Positions 1 through 11,500 of a stretch of 64,000 nt of DNA are shown here, one piece after another; within the stretch, counting starts at the first letter, position 1, and each line of letters begins with the position of its first letter. Both the position numbers and the translations under genes were made by a program. The stretch is from contig JAQOTA010000052.1 in NCBI GenBank assembly GCA_029532415.1, forward strand, positions 3,410,001-3,474,000, in the 5' to 3' direction. This DNA comes from Marasmius tenuissimus. Lineage: Eukaryota > Basidiomycota > Agaricomycetes > Agaricales > Marasmiaceae. Below the pieces are notes generated by a model that saw nothing but the letters and a program-made list of their open reading frames with translations, had not been told where the DNA came from and ran no database searches.

Positions 1-32
1 AAAATTATCATCGACATCGCGGTATTTACGGA

Positions 33-122
33 CGCTGGGAGCAGGATTTGAACCTACGCGGTGAAACACCAAGTGATATTGATAATTCAAATCACTCGCC
101 TTAACGACTCGGCCATCCCAGC
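33..122 (-). tRNA. tRNA-Ser (UGA anticodon), short intron
   Basis: The minus strand folds as a class II tRNA. The 7 bp acceptor stem is GCTGGGA/TCCCAGC with a G discriminator, the D-arm is GCCGAGTCGTTAAGGC, there is an extra variable arm, and the T-arm contains GGTTCAAATCC. The anticodon stem AGTGA/TCACT encloses a 15-base loop, best read as a normal 7-base loop with anticodon TGA plus an 8-base intron after position 37. The variable arm and G discriminator fit serine. A short A-run at bases 1-4 (T-run on the gene strand) may be the Pol III stop. Confidence 0.9.
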
Positions 123-478
123 GTTGCAGACTCCTGCTCAACAAGGCATCATAGTCGACCCCTGCGTAGGCTCTAACTGGGTTTACGAGAAATGTAGAGG
201 ACAAATGTCGGTAGGGTGATACGATAATGTAGGTATAGAGATACATTACTAGTGTACGCAAACGGAAGTAATAGTCCAACAAATCGACAGTATAGTAAGT
301 ACAAAACCAAGGAAAGAAATTCAAACAAACAGCAAAGACAATAAATACGTCATCCTGAGGGTATCCAAAAACGAAGGGAGATGGGGGGAGGGTTACAAAC
401 CAACTGTCCGAGGAAACCGAATCCATACAACGAATAAAGAGGGGGATCAGCCCTCAAACTACCTATTTCTCTTTTTTT
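123..478. other. Intergenic; 3' side of chitin deacetylase gene
   Basis: No gene is seen here. The part next to 479 should hold the 3' UTR and poly(A) site of the minus-strand deacetylase gene. A T-run at about 472-480 sits directly at its stop codon. Confidence 0.5.
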
Positions 479-2700
479 TTACATCACCAACGCCAACGCA
501 CCAACGCCCACCGCCAAACCCAACCACACAACCGCCTCACGTCCTCCTCCTCTTGCAGCATTAAACGGCATATACCTCGCCGGACCATCTTGCCCCGAAT
601 CATTAAACGCACTACCGATCCCACCGCCCGTCAAGTTAGCACCATTAGGCTAGGAGAGTCCGAGGTCGAAGTGTAAAAGGTAAAAATCATCGAGGCGAAC
701 GAAAGAAGGGGGATGAAGAGCGGGGGGAAAAGTTAGCATTTCGCGTTCGCATCCGTTAAGATGAAAATAAAATTACATACCCCAATTGGCCTCGACTCGT
801 CCGCGAACATGCACTGACTCGAGGAACAGAGGCATTTACCGTTAATAGGGTCCCAGAACGCTGTCAAACAGTTCGCCGACACTACGAAACGTGTAACGTT
901 CTCATTAGCGAAACGGGCGCGAGCGGGGCGGGGAGAGGGGGGGAGGAAGGAAAGGAGAAGGCGACGTACGTCTAAATCTAGGCTGCCCTTGTTGAGGCGG
1001 GTTCGGTTCCTTAACGCTCGGTTGCCTGACAGGACATCCATACTACATGGATGATGGAAGAAGTGATATGTTTAATGTTATGTTTTAACTCGAACATACC
1101 GTAAAAGCACGAAATCGGGAAAAATGACTTACGCAAGTATAGAAGGGGAAATCGGGGAAGGCACAATGAGAGAGTAAGCCCTCCTCATTTTGTGGCACTC
1201 CATTGCAGATCTTCGTATTTGGATCGATTGCGGGTGAGGTACATTTCAGTGGTTCGAACGAGTCGAGCTGAGAGACGGGAACGGGGTTCTTGACCCAAGC
1301 AAGGAGTTGAGCCGAGGAAACGATCCAAACTGGAGAGGAATTTCGAGAAGGACTTTAATACGTGTAGATGAGATTTATGAAAGCGATATACCGTTTTGTT
1401 GTTGTTGAGCCCAATCCAGGAACGCATTTATCATGAGGACTGTTTGGGTAGGCACTTGAACGCCGGGATAGTCGAGCTGTTATGGCCGAGACATGAATAT
1501 TGCTCATGGAAAGAGAAAGGTCGATCCACATACGGCAAGATGAATCGGATGGGTGTAAAGCCCAATCGGCTGTCGATTACCATTGTAATGGGCAGTAAAA
1601 GTGTCCTTCATGTATTCCAACGTATCCTGATCGCTGACTTTATCGTTCCCATTAGCCGTATCCCTACAGGCAACCCAAAGAGTCAGTTCTCTCAGCCAGT
1701 AAACGACGACGAGAGACGACGCATAGCACACTCACAACCACGGATCCATCAAATGAGGACCCGCATTCCCCCTCTTATCAAAGAAAGCATACATCGGCAT
1801 CTCCCAAAACCCCGGAAGCTTCAACTGTCCTTGACAAGTTCCCGGAACCATCAAACAATCGTTCGCCATCCCATAATCCAAAGTGTACGGCCAATACGCG
1901 TCTGTGTTTGGATCCGTAACGGGAATAGAAGCGCTAGCACTAGAATCGTATTCGAATCCGGCTTTGTAAAGCCGTTGGAGTGTGGCCGCCGAGTAGTTGA
2001 GGAAGGGTGCACGGAACCCCTTGATCGAACTGAGTGGGATGCCAGCGAGCGCGTTTAGTGTGATTAGGTTGCCGTTGATTTCTTCCTCTGAGGGGTCTCC
2101 TACGTGTGTCATGCTACAGAGGGGGGAGGAGGGAGTGTGAACAAATAATTGGAATTTCGATTGAAATCACGAATGTAAAGCGTGACTTACGTGTGGTCTG
2201 CTATCTCGTTCCCTGCAACATACCAATCTGAGGAGAGAGAAAAAGGAAGTATGAGCACCGATAATACATAGCTAGGGTGTGAACGAGATAGCGGGTACCA
2301 GTGACGAGAGTATAGTTGGTGTAACTGAGAGAGGTGTAGTAGGTCATCTTCGGCGTGCATCCGTTTGGGTTCTTGCGATGGGCGAGGAATTGGTTGACAG
2401 AGCCGAGGGTGTAGGATTGAATGGCATCGTCCGCGGTGAACACGATGAACTGAGGGACCTCCGACTACACGCAAAGAAAGGTCAACGGGCGAGTCGGAAA
2501 TAAGGGCGATAAGGTGAACATACAGGTTGTAGCCCACCAGGCGGGCTCGTGCTCGCGCAATTGCACCTTGGAAGTTGGCATTGAGAAGGATCGCAGCTGT
2601 ATCCAGCAGCTGCAGGACTTGTCTGGGCGCCTGATATCACGCCGTCTTGGGCAACGACGGTAGACGCGAGAGACACCACTAGCCAGGCAAAGGGCACCAT
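479..2700 (-). CDS. Chitin deacetylase (CE4 polysaccharide deacetylase), secreted, likely GPI-anchored
   Basis: I spliced ten exons (2700-2524, 2464-2299, 2227-2191, 2113-1736, 1663-1534, 1476-1392, 1329-1133, 1042-970, 881-781, 649-479), total 1515 nt, 504 aa, in frame throughout. A signal peptide opens the protein (MVPFAWLVVSLASTVVAQ), followed by a Cys-rich stretch. The CE4 NodB-type motifs are present: FTADD (catalytic Asp pair), HTMTH (metal His pair) and GFRAPFL (RxPF motif). The C-terminal part is Cys-rich, then Gly/Ser-rich, and ends in a hydrophobic tail (WLGLAVGVGALALVM) that looks like a GPI-attachment signal. Family knowledge: these enzymes remove acetyl groups from N-acetylglucosamine in chitin, giving chitosan in the cell wall. 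The start is the only Met giving a signal peptide. Exact substrate is inferred from the family. Confidence 0.9.
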
Positions 2701-2762
2701 CGTCGTCGCCTCGATAGGACAGAAAGAACACAGGAATCTTTTTTCTCTTCGATCGAGTGGAC

Positions 2763-2772
2763 TCTATATAAA
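2763..2772 (-). promoter_or_regulatory. Candidate TATA box of the chitin deacetylase gene
   Basis: Read on the minus strand the bases give TTTATATAGA, about 63-72 bp upstream of the ATG. Spacing and sequence suit a fungal core promoter, but this is motif matching only. Confidence 0.4.
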
Positions 2773-4024
2773 TGAAACCGTAAAGGCGAGGTGGCAAAAT
2801 AAAGGCAAAAAAGAGAAAAAACTCTACCTTCGGCTCCTTCGATTGTGACGAATTATACATACAGAAGGGGTTCGCGGTCACCCATGCCCTTTCCTCCGTG
2901 CTCTCTCTCCAAATACCAGCCGAATATGCATCTTGAAGGCAAATTCAACCATGCTTCCCCGCGCGATCGTTCATCCAGGCATCAAGTATAGCTTGAATGC
3001 AGTGTTCTTTGCCTTCATCCGCCCTCATTTGGGTTGAGGAGACGTGTATGAATACGTCGTTCTCATCGTTTCCGATTACTAGTAAAGCTGAAGAAGGACA
3101 AGCTCAGGCGAACTTGTAACTCGATATCGACGCGAATAAATTGCCAGCAGGTCCGAGAAGTTTGAGAGAGGTGACGTTTAGAGGACAAGCTTAGATCGGC
3201 GTGAGAACGCCAGCCTGAGCTACGGCAGGCATTGACCGTGTTGGCGCCCAACCCTTCCTGCAGGCTTCATTATTCATACACCCTTTGATTTCCTCTTCCA
3301 TTCCACTCGGCTTAGCTCGAGCATGTGCATGAACTCGTATCTGCCACGAACCTCAAGCTCAAATTCCGGTTCATCGTTCCTGAGACAGTTCCGAAATTGA
3401 GACTCCCTCTCGACTCCTGCTTGTTCTCCCGCCTACCTCCGGACTCTACGATCTGAGAGTCTACCTCTTGGCTTCAAGGTCTGGGCACTTCGTCCTGCGG
3501 CCACAACTACGCGTGACTAAGGTGCGATATGCGGCTCTCTGAACCCGAAAGCTCCTCCAATATCATTTCATGCACGGAAACCTAGGCCTGCTATCAGAAA
3601 TTCCCAACTCTCATGCACAGAGAAACGAACGATACACTCTAGAGGATCCCCATCGAGCAAATCCTCAAGCATATATATAGGTTTGGTATGGTCAAGCCCC
3701 GCAAACCGGCTTGTCTTATGTCTCTTGTCTCCCCGTCTCAGCCCTTGTCATTCTTTTCGTTACAAAGGAGGGCCCCAAAACCAAGCAAAACGGTGTCTGA
3801 TTCCCAAAACGTTTACGGACAAGCAACCCCGGATTGCAAGGCATATGCATAGATTGACCACGCGCAATCAATGTTACCTCCGAAGAAGGGGAAAGATTCA
3901 GATTCGGCGGCGAGGCCGTACTTACTATTTCCAACCCCTGCACCTCAATCTGACCTCCCGAGATTGCAGACGCAACTACCCTCCGTTCCAATGTGTTTCC
4001 TAAATAACTATTATACTTGAGTAG
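2773..4024. other. Intergenic, no gene recognised
   Basis: The stretch holds the upstream region of the deacetylase gene and then about 1 kb without a convincing gene. Open frames of about 60-140 codons here overlap on both strands and show no domain or spliceable continuation. Confidence 0.5.
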
Positions 4025-4187
4025 GCGATTTTCGTGATTCAAGTCGATCGGGGCTGGCCGCGCTCATTGTCACTCAAGACTATATTTCAGTCGACCCAAG
4101 ATCCCAATAAAAAATTCGAGCAGGCTTGGGCCAGGGAGTACTGTGAGAGTATTTTGAGCCGGCGTTTGGTTGTCAAAGGTTCAAGTT

Positions 4188-4417
4188 GATTCCAAGCGCA
4201 GCCCAGAACGGACGAGTCGCATCTCTTACTACACGAAGCATCACTCAGTGCAACCATAGAGACTACACAGACGGACGCTCAAAGAATGGCTGGGCTAATG
4301 TCCATCTACTACATATCTAGATTATAGACTACATAGCCCCCGCGCCTTGGTAGATAGTCTTACCTGCTAGCGGTAATCCGAGAACCCAAAAAAAAAAAAA
4401 AGATTCCAAGCGCAGCC
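4188..4417 (+). mobile_element. SINE-like or retroposed insertion: 198 bp with A14 tail and 16 bp target duplication
   Basis: The 16-mer GATTCCAAGCGCAGCC occurs at 4188-4203 and again at 4402-4417. Between them lie 198 bp (4204-4401) ending in 14 A residues directly against the second copy. The matching place in the inverted partner arm (about 18500-18520) has the 16-mer once and no insert. A long direct repeat, a 3' poly(A) and a clean empty site are the signature of L1-type target-primed reverse transcription. I do not recognise the insert; no clear Pol III A/B boxes are visible, so it may be a SINE, a 5'-truncated LINE end or a retroposed mRNA 3' end. Confidence 0.85.
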
Positions 4418-4633
4418 TGTCACAGGCTTGTCACATAACTTCCATCCTGTGACCTGACTGCGAGTCCGTGACTCACGGTTGTCCTGATGACATCTGACTG
4501 ACTCTCTGAAAATTCGTGATTCATCTCTGACATCGCCCTCACTATAACCGATTCGACTCGATTTGTTCAAAGCATTTCTGAGCTCCTAGAATCTGGAGAG
4601 GGCTAGAAAATCTGACTGTCCGAGTCTGGCGCC

Positions 4634-5895
4634 ATGGATAACAATCCCAATGAGTACCAAGACCAGATCAAAAAATCGATCTCATTCATCCGTGAAACCC
4701 TTTCCTCCACGGTGAGTCTCTCCAAAAGCTGCGAAGGGCTTAGTCGAAACGTGTATGACCATATGGATACACCATACACTGACAGTATTCAAGAGAGGCA
4801 GAGGCAAAGGCTAAACACAGCAGGGAAATGACACGATTGACAGAGGAAAGCGCGAATGCAATACAAGAAGCCCGGAGCGTGCTAGCTGAACGCGACCAAG
4901 CACGGAGGGAGATCGTCGAGCTAAAGAAACAAGTAAGTAATGTTAACGGTCTTTTGTGATCCATTGACATGAATTCCTGACCTCCAGATAGCACAGCAAA
5001 GGGCTAGGATAGCACAGTTAGAGAAAGACACAACCACTAGCAGACAGCAGAAGGGGGAAGAATACCGCACCTCTGATGAGGACGAGGAATCGGAGGTGAG
5101 TATCGCTGTTTGCCATCTTGGAACAAGGACGGATAGACAGCATCCACGTTTATTACACTTCCAGTATCAACCTGGGGAGGAAGAGAGTAGCTCGTGTGAG
5201 ACCTCAGAGCCAATGGAAGGGCAGATAAAAGCAACGGACCATGTCAGTACCACTGAGGTCCCTCAGAACAAGAATAAGAGTGAGTTTCTACCTTCCTTAC
5301 TGGCCCCGTATGTTCCTCGGACTTCGCTTATATGTCTCCAAATGAAGCTTCCACATACGCTTGCACATTTCCTGAATGCCGGAAGCGATTTTTAAGCTCG
5401 GCGGGCCGAATTCTACACATACGCTCGCACTATCGCGGGCAACGACAGTGTGAGCCACAACGACGTTTAGCCCTACAAATAACGCCGTCTGAGCTAATTT
5501 TCTAGATAAATGCTCTTGGCCCGGATGCTCGAGGCACTTCGCCCGTAGTAATGCATTGAAAAAACATATGTGTACCCATGGCATTTCGGAGACCAAGCGC
5601 TCTGTGCAAAAAGATGATGCCCGACGTTTCTTGTGCGCAGTGGTTGGCTGCGGAAAACGCTTCTCAAGGCATGCTCATCTAGTGAGACACAGAGGGGTGC
5701 ACATTCGAGAAAAATGTGCGTATGGTCAAACGCGAGAGCTTGAACTCGTTGCCTCACTGACTCTGACTGCTCCCGGGTTCGGGATACTTAGATAAATGCC
5801 CTTGGCCGGGATGCAAAAAAGATTACACTCGTCAAGATAACATGCAAGTTCATATGCTCACGCACGAGCCAGAACTAACGCAAAACTCGGAGTGA
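4634..5895 (+). CDS. Coiled-coil and four-finger C2H2 zinc-finger protein (intact copy)
   Basis: Seven exons (4634-4711, 4786-4932, 4988-5095, 5165-5279, 5348-5449, 5506-5715, 5792-5895) join in frame to 864 nt, 287 aa. The N-terminal third is a charged heptad-like coiled coil rich in Glu, Arg, Gln and Ala, followed by an acidic Ser/Glu stretch. Four C2H2 fingers then follow, starting CTFPEC, CSWPGC, CAVVGC and CPWPGC, each with C-x4-C spacing and His pairs such as HIRSH and HMCTH. Fingers 2 and 4 begin with the near-identical KCSWPGC and KCPWPGC. It is probably a nuclear DNA-binding protein; no named family was recognised. A broken paralogue lies inverted at 16984-18265. The ATG follows a CGCC context conserved in both copies. 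Confidence 0.8.
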
Positions 5896-6081
5896 AGATC
5901 AAAGAAGACAAACAGTAACATGAGGATGTGTCAGACGAAGGACTTCAACGTATGTAGTTACATATGTAGCTTTCGTAAATAGTAAGACTTGTGCCCCCTT
6001 TTTTCTCGCGGCTCGGAAGATGAACGAAAAAACATAGGAAGCTGCTTAGTATCCTATCGTTTCGATTGTCCTCGCCGTCGT

Positions 6082-6089
6082 AAAAAAAA
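6082..6089 (-). terminator. Pol III T8 terminator of tRNA-Gln
   Basis: Eight A residues on the plus strand give T8 on the gene strand, 3 bp past the tRNA-Gln 3' end. Confidence 0.75.
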
Positions 6090-6092
6090 TGG

Positions 6093-6178
6093 AGGTCTAA
6101 CCAGGATTCGAACCTGGGTTAATGGAATGATGATCTAATGGTCAAAATCCACTGTGATAACCACTACACTATTAGACC
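6093..6178 (-). tRNA. tRNA-Gln (UUG), intron-containing
   Basis: The minus strand starts GGTCTAATAGTGTAGTGG and closes with TTAGACC plus a U discriminator, pairing as a 7 bp acceptor stem. The T-arm holds GGTTCGAATCC. The anticodon stem GTGGA/TCCAT encloses a 21-base loop, read as a 7-base loop with anticodon TTG plus a 14-base intron. The inverted-repeat homology breaks inside this gene, at the D-loop. Confidence 0.88.
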
Positions 6179-6328
6179 GATATAATGGGAGTAAGTTTTA
6201 CGACTATAATCGGTACACCACAATAGGGAGGCTCGGCCGACTAAGCTGTTATAACTAAGAAAGCCCATGAACGAGGCGAAACCTTGTGAGTGATCCTGTC
6301 GCAAGGAAAACGTAAATTTGGTCATAAA

Positions 6329-6416
6329 AGGTCCAACCAGGACTCGAACCTGGGTTAATGGAACTTTGAAGCCAGTCCGTCAAAATCCACTGTGATGACC
6401 ACTACACTATTGGACC
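6329..6416 (-). tRNA. tRNA-Gln (UUG), second copy, intron-containing
   Basis: Acceptor GGTCCAA/TTGGACC, D-arm and anticodon arm nearly identical to the tRNA-Gln 150 bp away, T-arm GGTTCGAGTCC. The anticodon is TTG and the intron (about 16 bases) is unrelated in sequence to the neighbour's. The run AAAA at 6325-6328 gives the minimal T4 stop. The two genes look like a local tandem duplication. Confidence 0.87.
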
Positions 6417-6954
6417 GTGTGGGTGCTGTCGTCAAAACAGTTTGGAATCGCCGAAAGCACGTTCATGAGGAGAAATGACTTTCAGATCTCGTGAAGGGTA
6501 CAGTGGGGTCGTAGAGAAGAGAAGAGCAATGGTGCTTTCCATCAAAATTCGAAGCATGGTGTCCGTGCAATACCGTACCGATATGAACATGAAGAAGTCC
6601 TTGGACTCAATTACTACACACACCCACGTTCTCCGGTTCCCTGAATTGTAGGTGCAACGCGCTAACTTCGTATGTAACAAACCAGATCATTCTTTACTCC
6701 TTCGCCGACCATGTGTGGGCGCCCGGTAACACTTAGACTCTTCTGAAGTTGTTTAAATGACCGCGCGACATCGCTAGACTAAGAAAGAATCAATGAAAGG
6801 GCCGGTCAGTGCTGATAGGGACTCACAGTGACAAGGGACGAGGCTCGTTTTCATGCTTGTTGGGTATACTGATATTCCGCGTGTCCGTGTCGGTGTTGAT
6901 ATAAGGAGGCAAAGTTCTGAAGATTCAAGGGCCACCCACACCCACTTGGCTACT
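6417..6954. other. Intergenic, upstream of the dehydrogenase gene
   Basis: Nothing was recognised apart from the likely promoter and 5' UTR of the downstream dehydrogenase. An in-frame ATG at 6853 exists but would add 34 residues with no family match, so it is taken as 5' leader. Confidence 0.45.
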
Positions 6955-7901
6955 ATGTCCCTTACCTCTCGAATTATGCTCGTGACGGGATCGAATACTG
7001 GAGTTGGGTATGCGTTGGTGAAGCTCCTGGCTCAGCAAGGACATAGAGTCTATCTGTCTGGAAGGAATGAGGAGAGTGTGAGGCAAGCAGTGTGAGTACC
7101 TATTTTCGGAGACGGTGGGATCAATCCTCAATCTGACCATGACATTTGGGATCCGTAGGGAGAAGCTATGCTCAGAGCGCAGCGGTCTCGATGTGAAACC
7201 GGTTTTACTCGACGTGACAAAGGATGAGTCTGTCAGGACCGCAAGGGACACGATAGAGAATGCTGAAGGGAGGCTAGACGTCCTCGTAAACAACGCCGGT
7301 GAGTCAAAGGGGAGCGAATCGAGTCCTCGATGAGTCTAACGTCTTCAAGCTATATACCCCGGCTTTTGCAAACCAAGTGAACTCCCCGTCGACTTCATAA
7401 GCAAAGCCCTCGAGGTCAACTATCTCGGTGCAATCCGCGTTACGACCGCCTTCGTACCACTCATCAAGAGGTCGATCCATAGAGGGATCATCTTGAACGT
7501 TAGCTCGGGGGCGGGATCCCATCATTACCAGTCCAACTATCCGCAGCGCTACCCTTGCGTATCGGCAGCGTACTATGGGTCTAAGGCTGCTCTGAATGCC
7601 TACACAATATCGCTGGCGAAAGAACTGAAAGAGAGCGGAATCAGGGTTCATTCGGTGACACCTGGGATGACGGTGACAAGGATGACAGACACGCACGGAT
7701 TTCCTGCGAGGAGACCTGCTACAGAAGGTGCTGAGGCGATACTTCCGTGGGCTACACTGGACAAAGATGACGACCGGACAGGTGAGTGGCCCTCAATTTC
7801 GAGTGGTTCAGACAGATGAAAGCCTATTGATTGATTTTGAAGGTATGTTTGTTGGCTACAACAACGATGAAGGTAGAATCGACGAAGGCATCCCATGGTA
7901 A
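6955..7901 (+). CDS. Short-chain dehydrogenase/reductase (SDR), NAD(P)-dependent
   Basis: Four exons (6955-7091, 7159-7298, 7350-7781, 7843-7901) join to 768 nt, 255 aa, the usual length of a classical SDR. The Rossmann dinucleotide motif TGSNTGVG lies at residues 12-19, NNAG follows in mid-protein, and the catalytic Ser region and YxxxK (AAYYGSKAA) are in place, with PGM just after, so all active-site residues are present. It should reduce or oxidise a small carbonyl/alcohol substrate in the cytosol. The substrate cannot be told from sequence and there is no biosynthetic cluster around it. The start is chosen because the motif then sits at its normal distance from the N-terminus. Confidence 0.9.
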
Positions 7902-8591
7902 AGGTGCTGCCAGCATTGAACACTGACACTGAGCGCCGCGGTGCTGGGCCTTGGCTCATGGCCCGACGGCAACGCTCGGGGCCTATAGGGCCCATGAGGC
8001 AGTCTAGAAATTTGGAGAACTACTTACCGTTGAAGTGTCGCTCTGGAGTCGTCGCGGAGTTGGAATAGACCCCTGAAAAACATGTACTAGTAGGGCAGGG
8101 TCCAAACACACCCACCATAATTGACACAAGATCTCTAATTACCTGATATTGCGTGAGATGGAGTAGGTGAGAGAAGAAAGAATGCCCTGCGGGAGCGGAG
8201 GCTGACAGGCAGATGAGGGTCCATGACCATAATTTGAATGAGCTCGAGCGCTTCAGCGTCAACAAGCGCCTGGAGAGAAAATATGATCAAACAAAAACCT
8301 TGACAGCTTTCGACGTCAATCATCATCATTGTCTCCTCATCGTTCCTGACGACGAGCTCGCTTTTTTTTGGGTAAATTTGTTCTCTATGGACCAATATCT
8401 CTGCAGTGTGCTCATTCTCTCTATTCCAGACTTCACATTGCTTCATAAGATACCCTCCATCTGGATTCTGGAGCGCTGGTAGCTAAATAACTGAACGACA
8501 TACCAACGACATACGAGCTATCGACCAGTAGCAGTGACAGAAAGCCTCTCTCATATCCCTACCATCTCGACCGCCCTCATATCATCCAAAG
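7902..8591. other. Intergenic, no gene recognised
   Basis: This stretch separates the dehydrogenase from the GRAM/VASt gene. Only shadow-type open frames are visible. Its right end must hold that gene's promoter. Confidence 0.45.
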
Positions 8592-11500
8592 ATGGCCCCC
8601 GGTTTCTTCTCCAAACTCGTAAAACCAGGCCCGAGCATCACTGTGAACGGCCCCCAAGGTCGTGACAGGTCGTTCGAGCAGGGCGGAGGCTCAGCGTCTA
8701 CAACAAGCCTGAACACATCATCTACCCCCTCCCGTAGCCGAACCGTCTCGGTCATCGACACTCCCAACGGTCGCGCCAGCGAATTTGGTCAACTCGGTGT
8801 AGGAAGGAATTCACGATCACCCAACTCGAGATCGAATACGCGTGTAGTGAGCAACAGCAGCAAAGGAGAGAACGGTGGTGATAGAGGGTACCAGTCTGAT
8901 AGCAGTGCGAATCCCAGCGTTCATGTCGTCCCGCCATCACCCATGGTATCCGATGGAAGTCCAATTGGAGGCGGCATAACTGGGTTGCCCGATACGCGGC
9001 AGAACGGGACTCGTGACCGTTCCCCCGGAGGTGTCGAAGGATTGCCTGGTTCTGGTTCTGGTTCTGCGGCAAATCCTCCTACACAGTCATCAGCGCCAGC
9101 AGTTTCCAACGGAACCAGCGGGAAAAAGTCGAATAGATCCCGACCGACTACGCCTGCATCATCTACTTCCCCAATTACCACCAACGCGCCCCTCCCGCAG
9201 TCGCCGAACTCTGCTGCGCAGACTCTACAAGCACCGACAGACATAAAACATAAGACGTCCAATAGGTCGCTGCGATCTATCTTCACCGGTGCCAATACAT
9301 CACCCCCAGCAAAAAACGCAACCGCTGCGCACAACCCCAAGGTCAACTCACTCGACAGTACGAATTCCAATACTAGCTCAGGTGGCAGCCACGCACTCGT
9401 CGAGTCACCGACAGCTATGGAGACGGAATTTGTGTTCACGACAGATGGACAAGGGAAAGAGGACGTGGTGACTCCAAAGGCTGGTGACGTCCCAGCATCA
9501 CCGCACAAACGGTCTAAATCGACCGGCACGCCTTCTTCACCCGACGCACAGCAGGCACCTCATCGAAAAGAAGCCACAGTAGGCGTTTTGGGCAGTCTGG
9601 TCGTCCGGGCAGCGGGTGGCGGAAACCGACGAGTAAACCGACTGGATTGGCAGGAGCGATTGCTGCTAGTGGCTTGGCTATGGCTAATCCTGGTTTGACG
9701 GGTGTACAGGGCCCACAATTGAGTCCACCGTTACAGAGACAGGTGAGTTTGGAGTTCTTTTTTGGTTATTCTATTTTTCCCTTGTGATATTCTTTCTCGA
9801 ATCGTGCATGTGATTTGGCTCTCTCTCTCCCTTTGACTTTCACCTTCGTCCATGCAAGGTCACTCTTCGACGCCGTTTTATTTGTTCCTGGTGACATTAT
9901 CTTGCCTGGTCTTGGCTTTCGCCATTACTTTGGGTATCTTTCGTTCCCAAGTGGAAGCGGTCTCCGTTTTCCTGGAGCTAGATTAGAAACTGCCATCTAA
10001 TCCGAATATCTCAATCTTTCCTCCGCAAGCGTTACGCGCTGTTGACGTCGGTGGAACGTCTTACGTGGTTTCGGCTTTCACGCCTCGTTGTTTACAGCAG
10101 TCGACCCTTTCCCCCCCTTGCTTTGTCTTGTCGTCTCTCTTTCTCTTGAAACGTCAACTTTCATTCTCTCGTCGTGGTGTCCTTCCATCTCTTCTCTTCT
10201 TCGACTTCGTTCTGCTCTCTCTCGCTAGCAACGCAAATCCTCTACAGCATCTAATTACCTTACCCCCCTCCCACCCCCCAGATGAACCGACAAAACTCCA
10301 CCTCCGGCATCTCGCACAACACCTCCACAACCTACGTCGACGAACACGCTCCTCCTCCTCCTCCCAACCCACCAAAGAGAAAGAAGGAGAAGAAACGGAC
10401 GTCGACGATATCCGACCCACACACGCTTCCAGCGCCCAACTTGGGCGATCACGATTATTATTCGGGGCTCGAGTCTGGGTCTGAAGACTCGGATGGGGAG
10501 TTTGATGATGATTCGGAGGATGAGGAGATTTTGGGACGACGGAGGAGGGGACGGGGACGGGGAGGTGGGGGGAGGAGTGAGGGTGATGTGAGTGCTGGTG
10601 GTGGAGGTGGGGGTGGGGGTGAGAGTAGGAGTAGATTGGGGAGTGGGGATAGTTTGCCTTTTGCTGGTGCTGGTGCTGGCCCTGTTGGTGCTGCTGGAGA
10701 TGCGTGGGGGCGTGGTGGGGTGGTGGTGGTGGGGGAGGACAGGATTGGGGTGTGACGGGTTTTGCGGTTGCGAGTAGTAGAAGGAATGGGGAGTTTCATG
10801 AGTTGTTTCCTGGGATTCCTGAGGGTGATTATTTGATCGAGGGTGAGTGCTGTGTTGCTGGCGTCTTGTCTTCTTTGGATTTCCGTCTCTCACCGCTGTC
10901 GACCGTTTCTAGATTATGGATGTGCATTGCAACGAGAAATTCTCATACAAGGAAGACTGTACATCTCGGAAAACCATATCTGTTTCCATGCGAACATCTT
11001 GGGATGGATAACTGACGTGCGTGTCTACCCTCCCCTTCCTTCCTCCCCTCCCTTCATACTGACCTCTTTTCTTTACACACATAGCTCTCAATACCCATAT
11101 ACGAAATAACCGCACTCGAGAAGAAGATGACCGCCTTTGTCATACCCAACGCTATCCAAATCACCACTCGAAGAGCGAAATACAGCTTTGCGTCCTTCCT
11201 CGCTCGGGATACGACATACGACGTCATTTATAATATCTGGAGACTCGCGCGTCCGGCTGATACGGTCGAAGTCAGCGTTGCTGGGAAGGAAATCGGGGAA
11301 GAAGGAGTGGGCGCGCTGGGAGGCAACTCGGAGACGTCTGTGGCTGCGCCCGGTGGTGGTGGTGGTGGAACAAGTGCGGCTGGTAAGTTTTACCTACTTG
11401 ACAATCGGCATTTTTTGAGTAGGTTTGGTTGATTTTGAACGAACTATGGCGGTCTTTCTTGAAAACTGTAGCTGGACCGAAGAAGACGACGTGTGGGTGT

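Larger units (their letters stand above)
4025..6160 (+). repeat. Left arm of a ~2 kb inverted duplication
   Basis: This arm matches the reverse complement of 16715-18716 over its whole length by eye, including exons, introns and upstream sequence of the zinc-finger gene, with scattered substitutions and small indels. The match begins at about 4025 (GCGATTTTCGTGATTC; partner 18716) and ends at 6160 inside the tRNA-Gln gene (partner 16715). This arm alone has the poly(A)-tailed insertion at 4204-4401. Compared with its partner it lacks roughly 38 bp near 4155. Confidence 0.9.
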
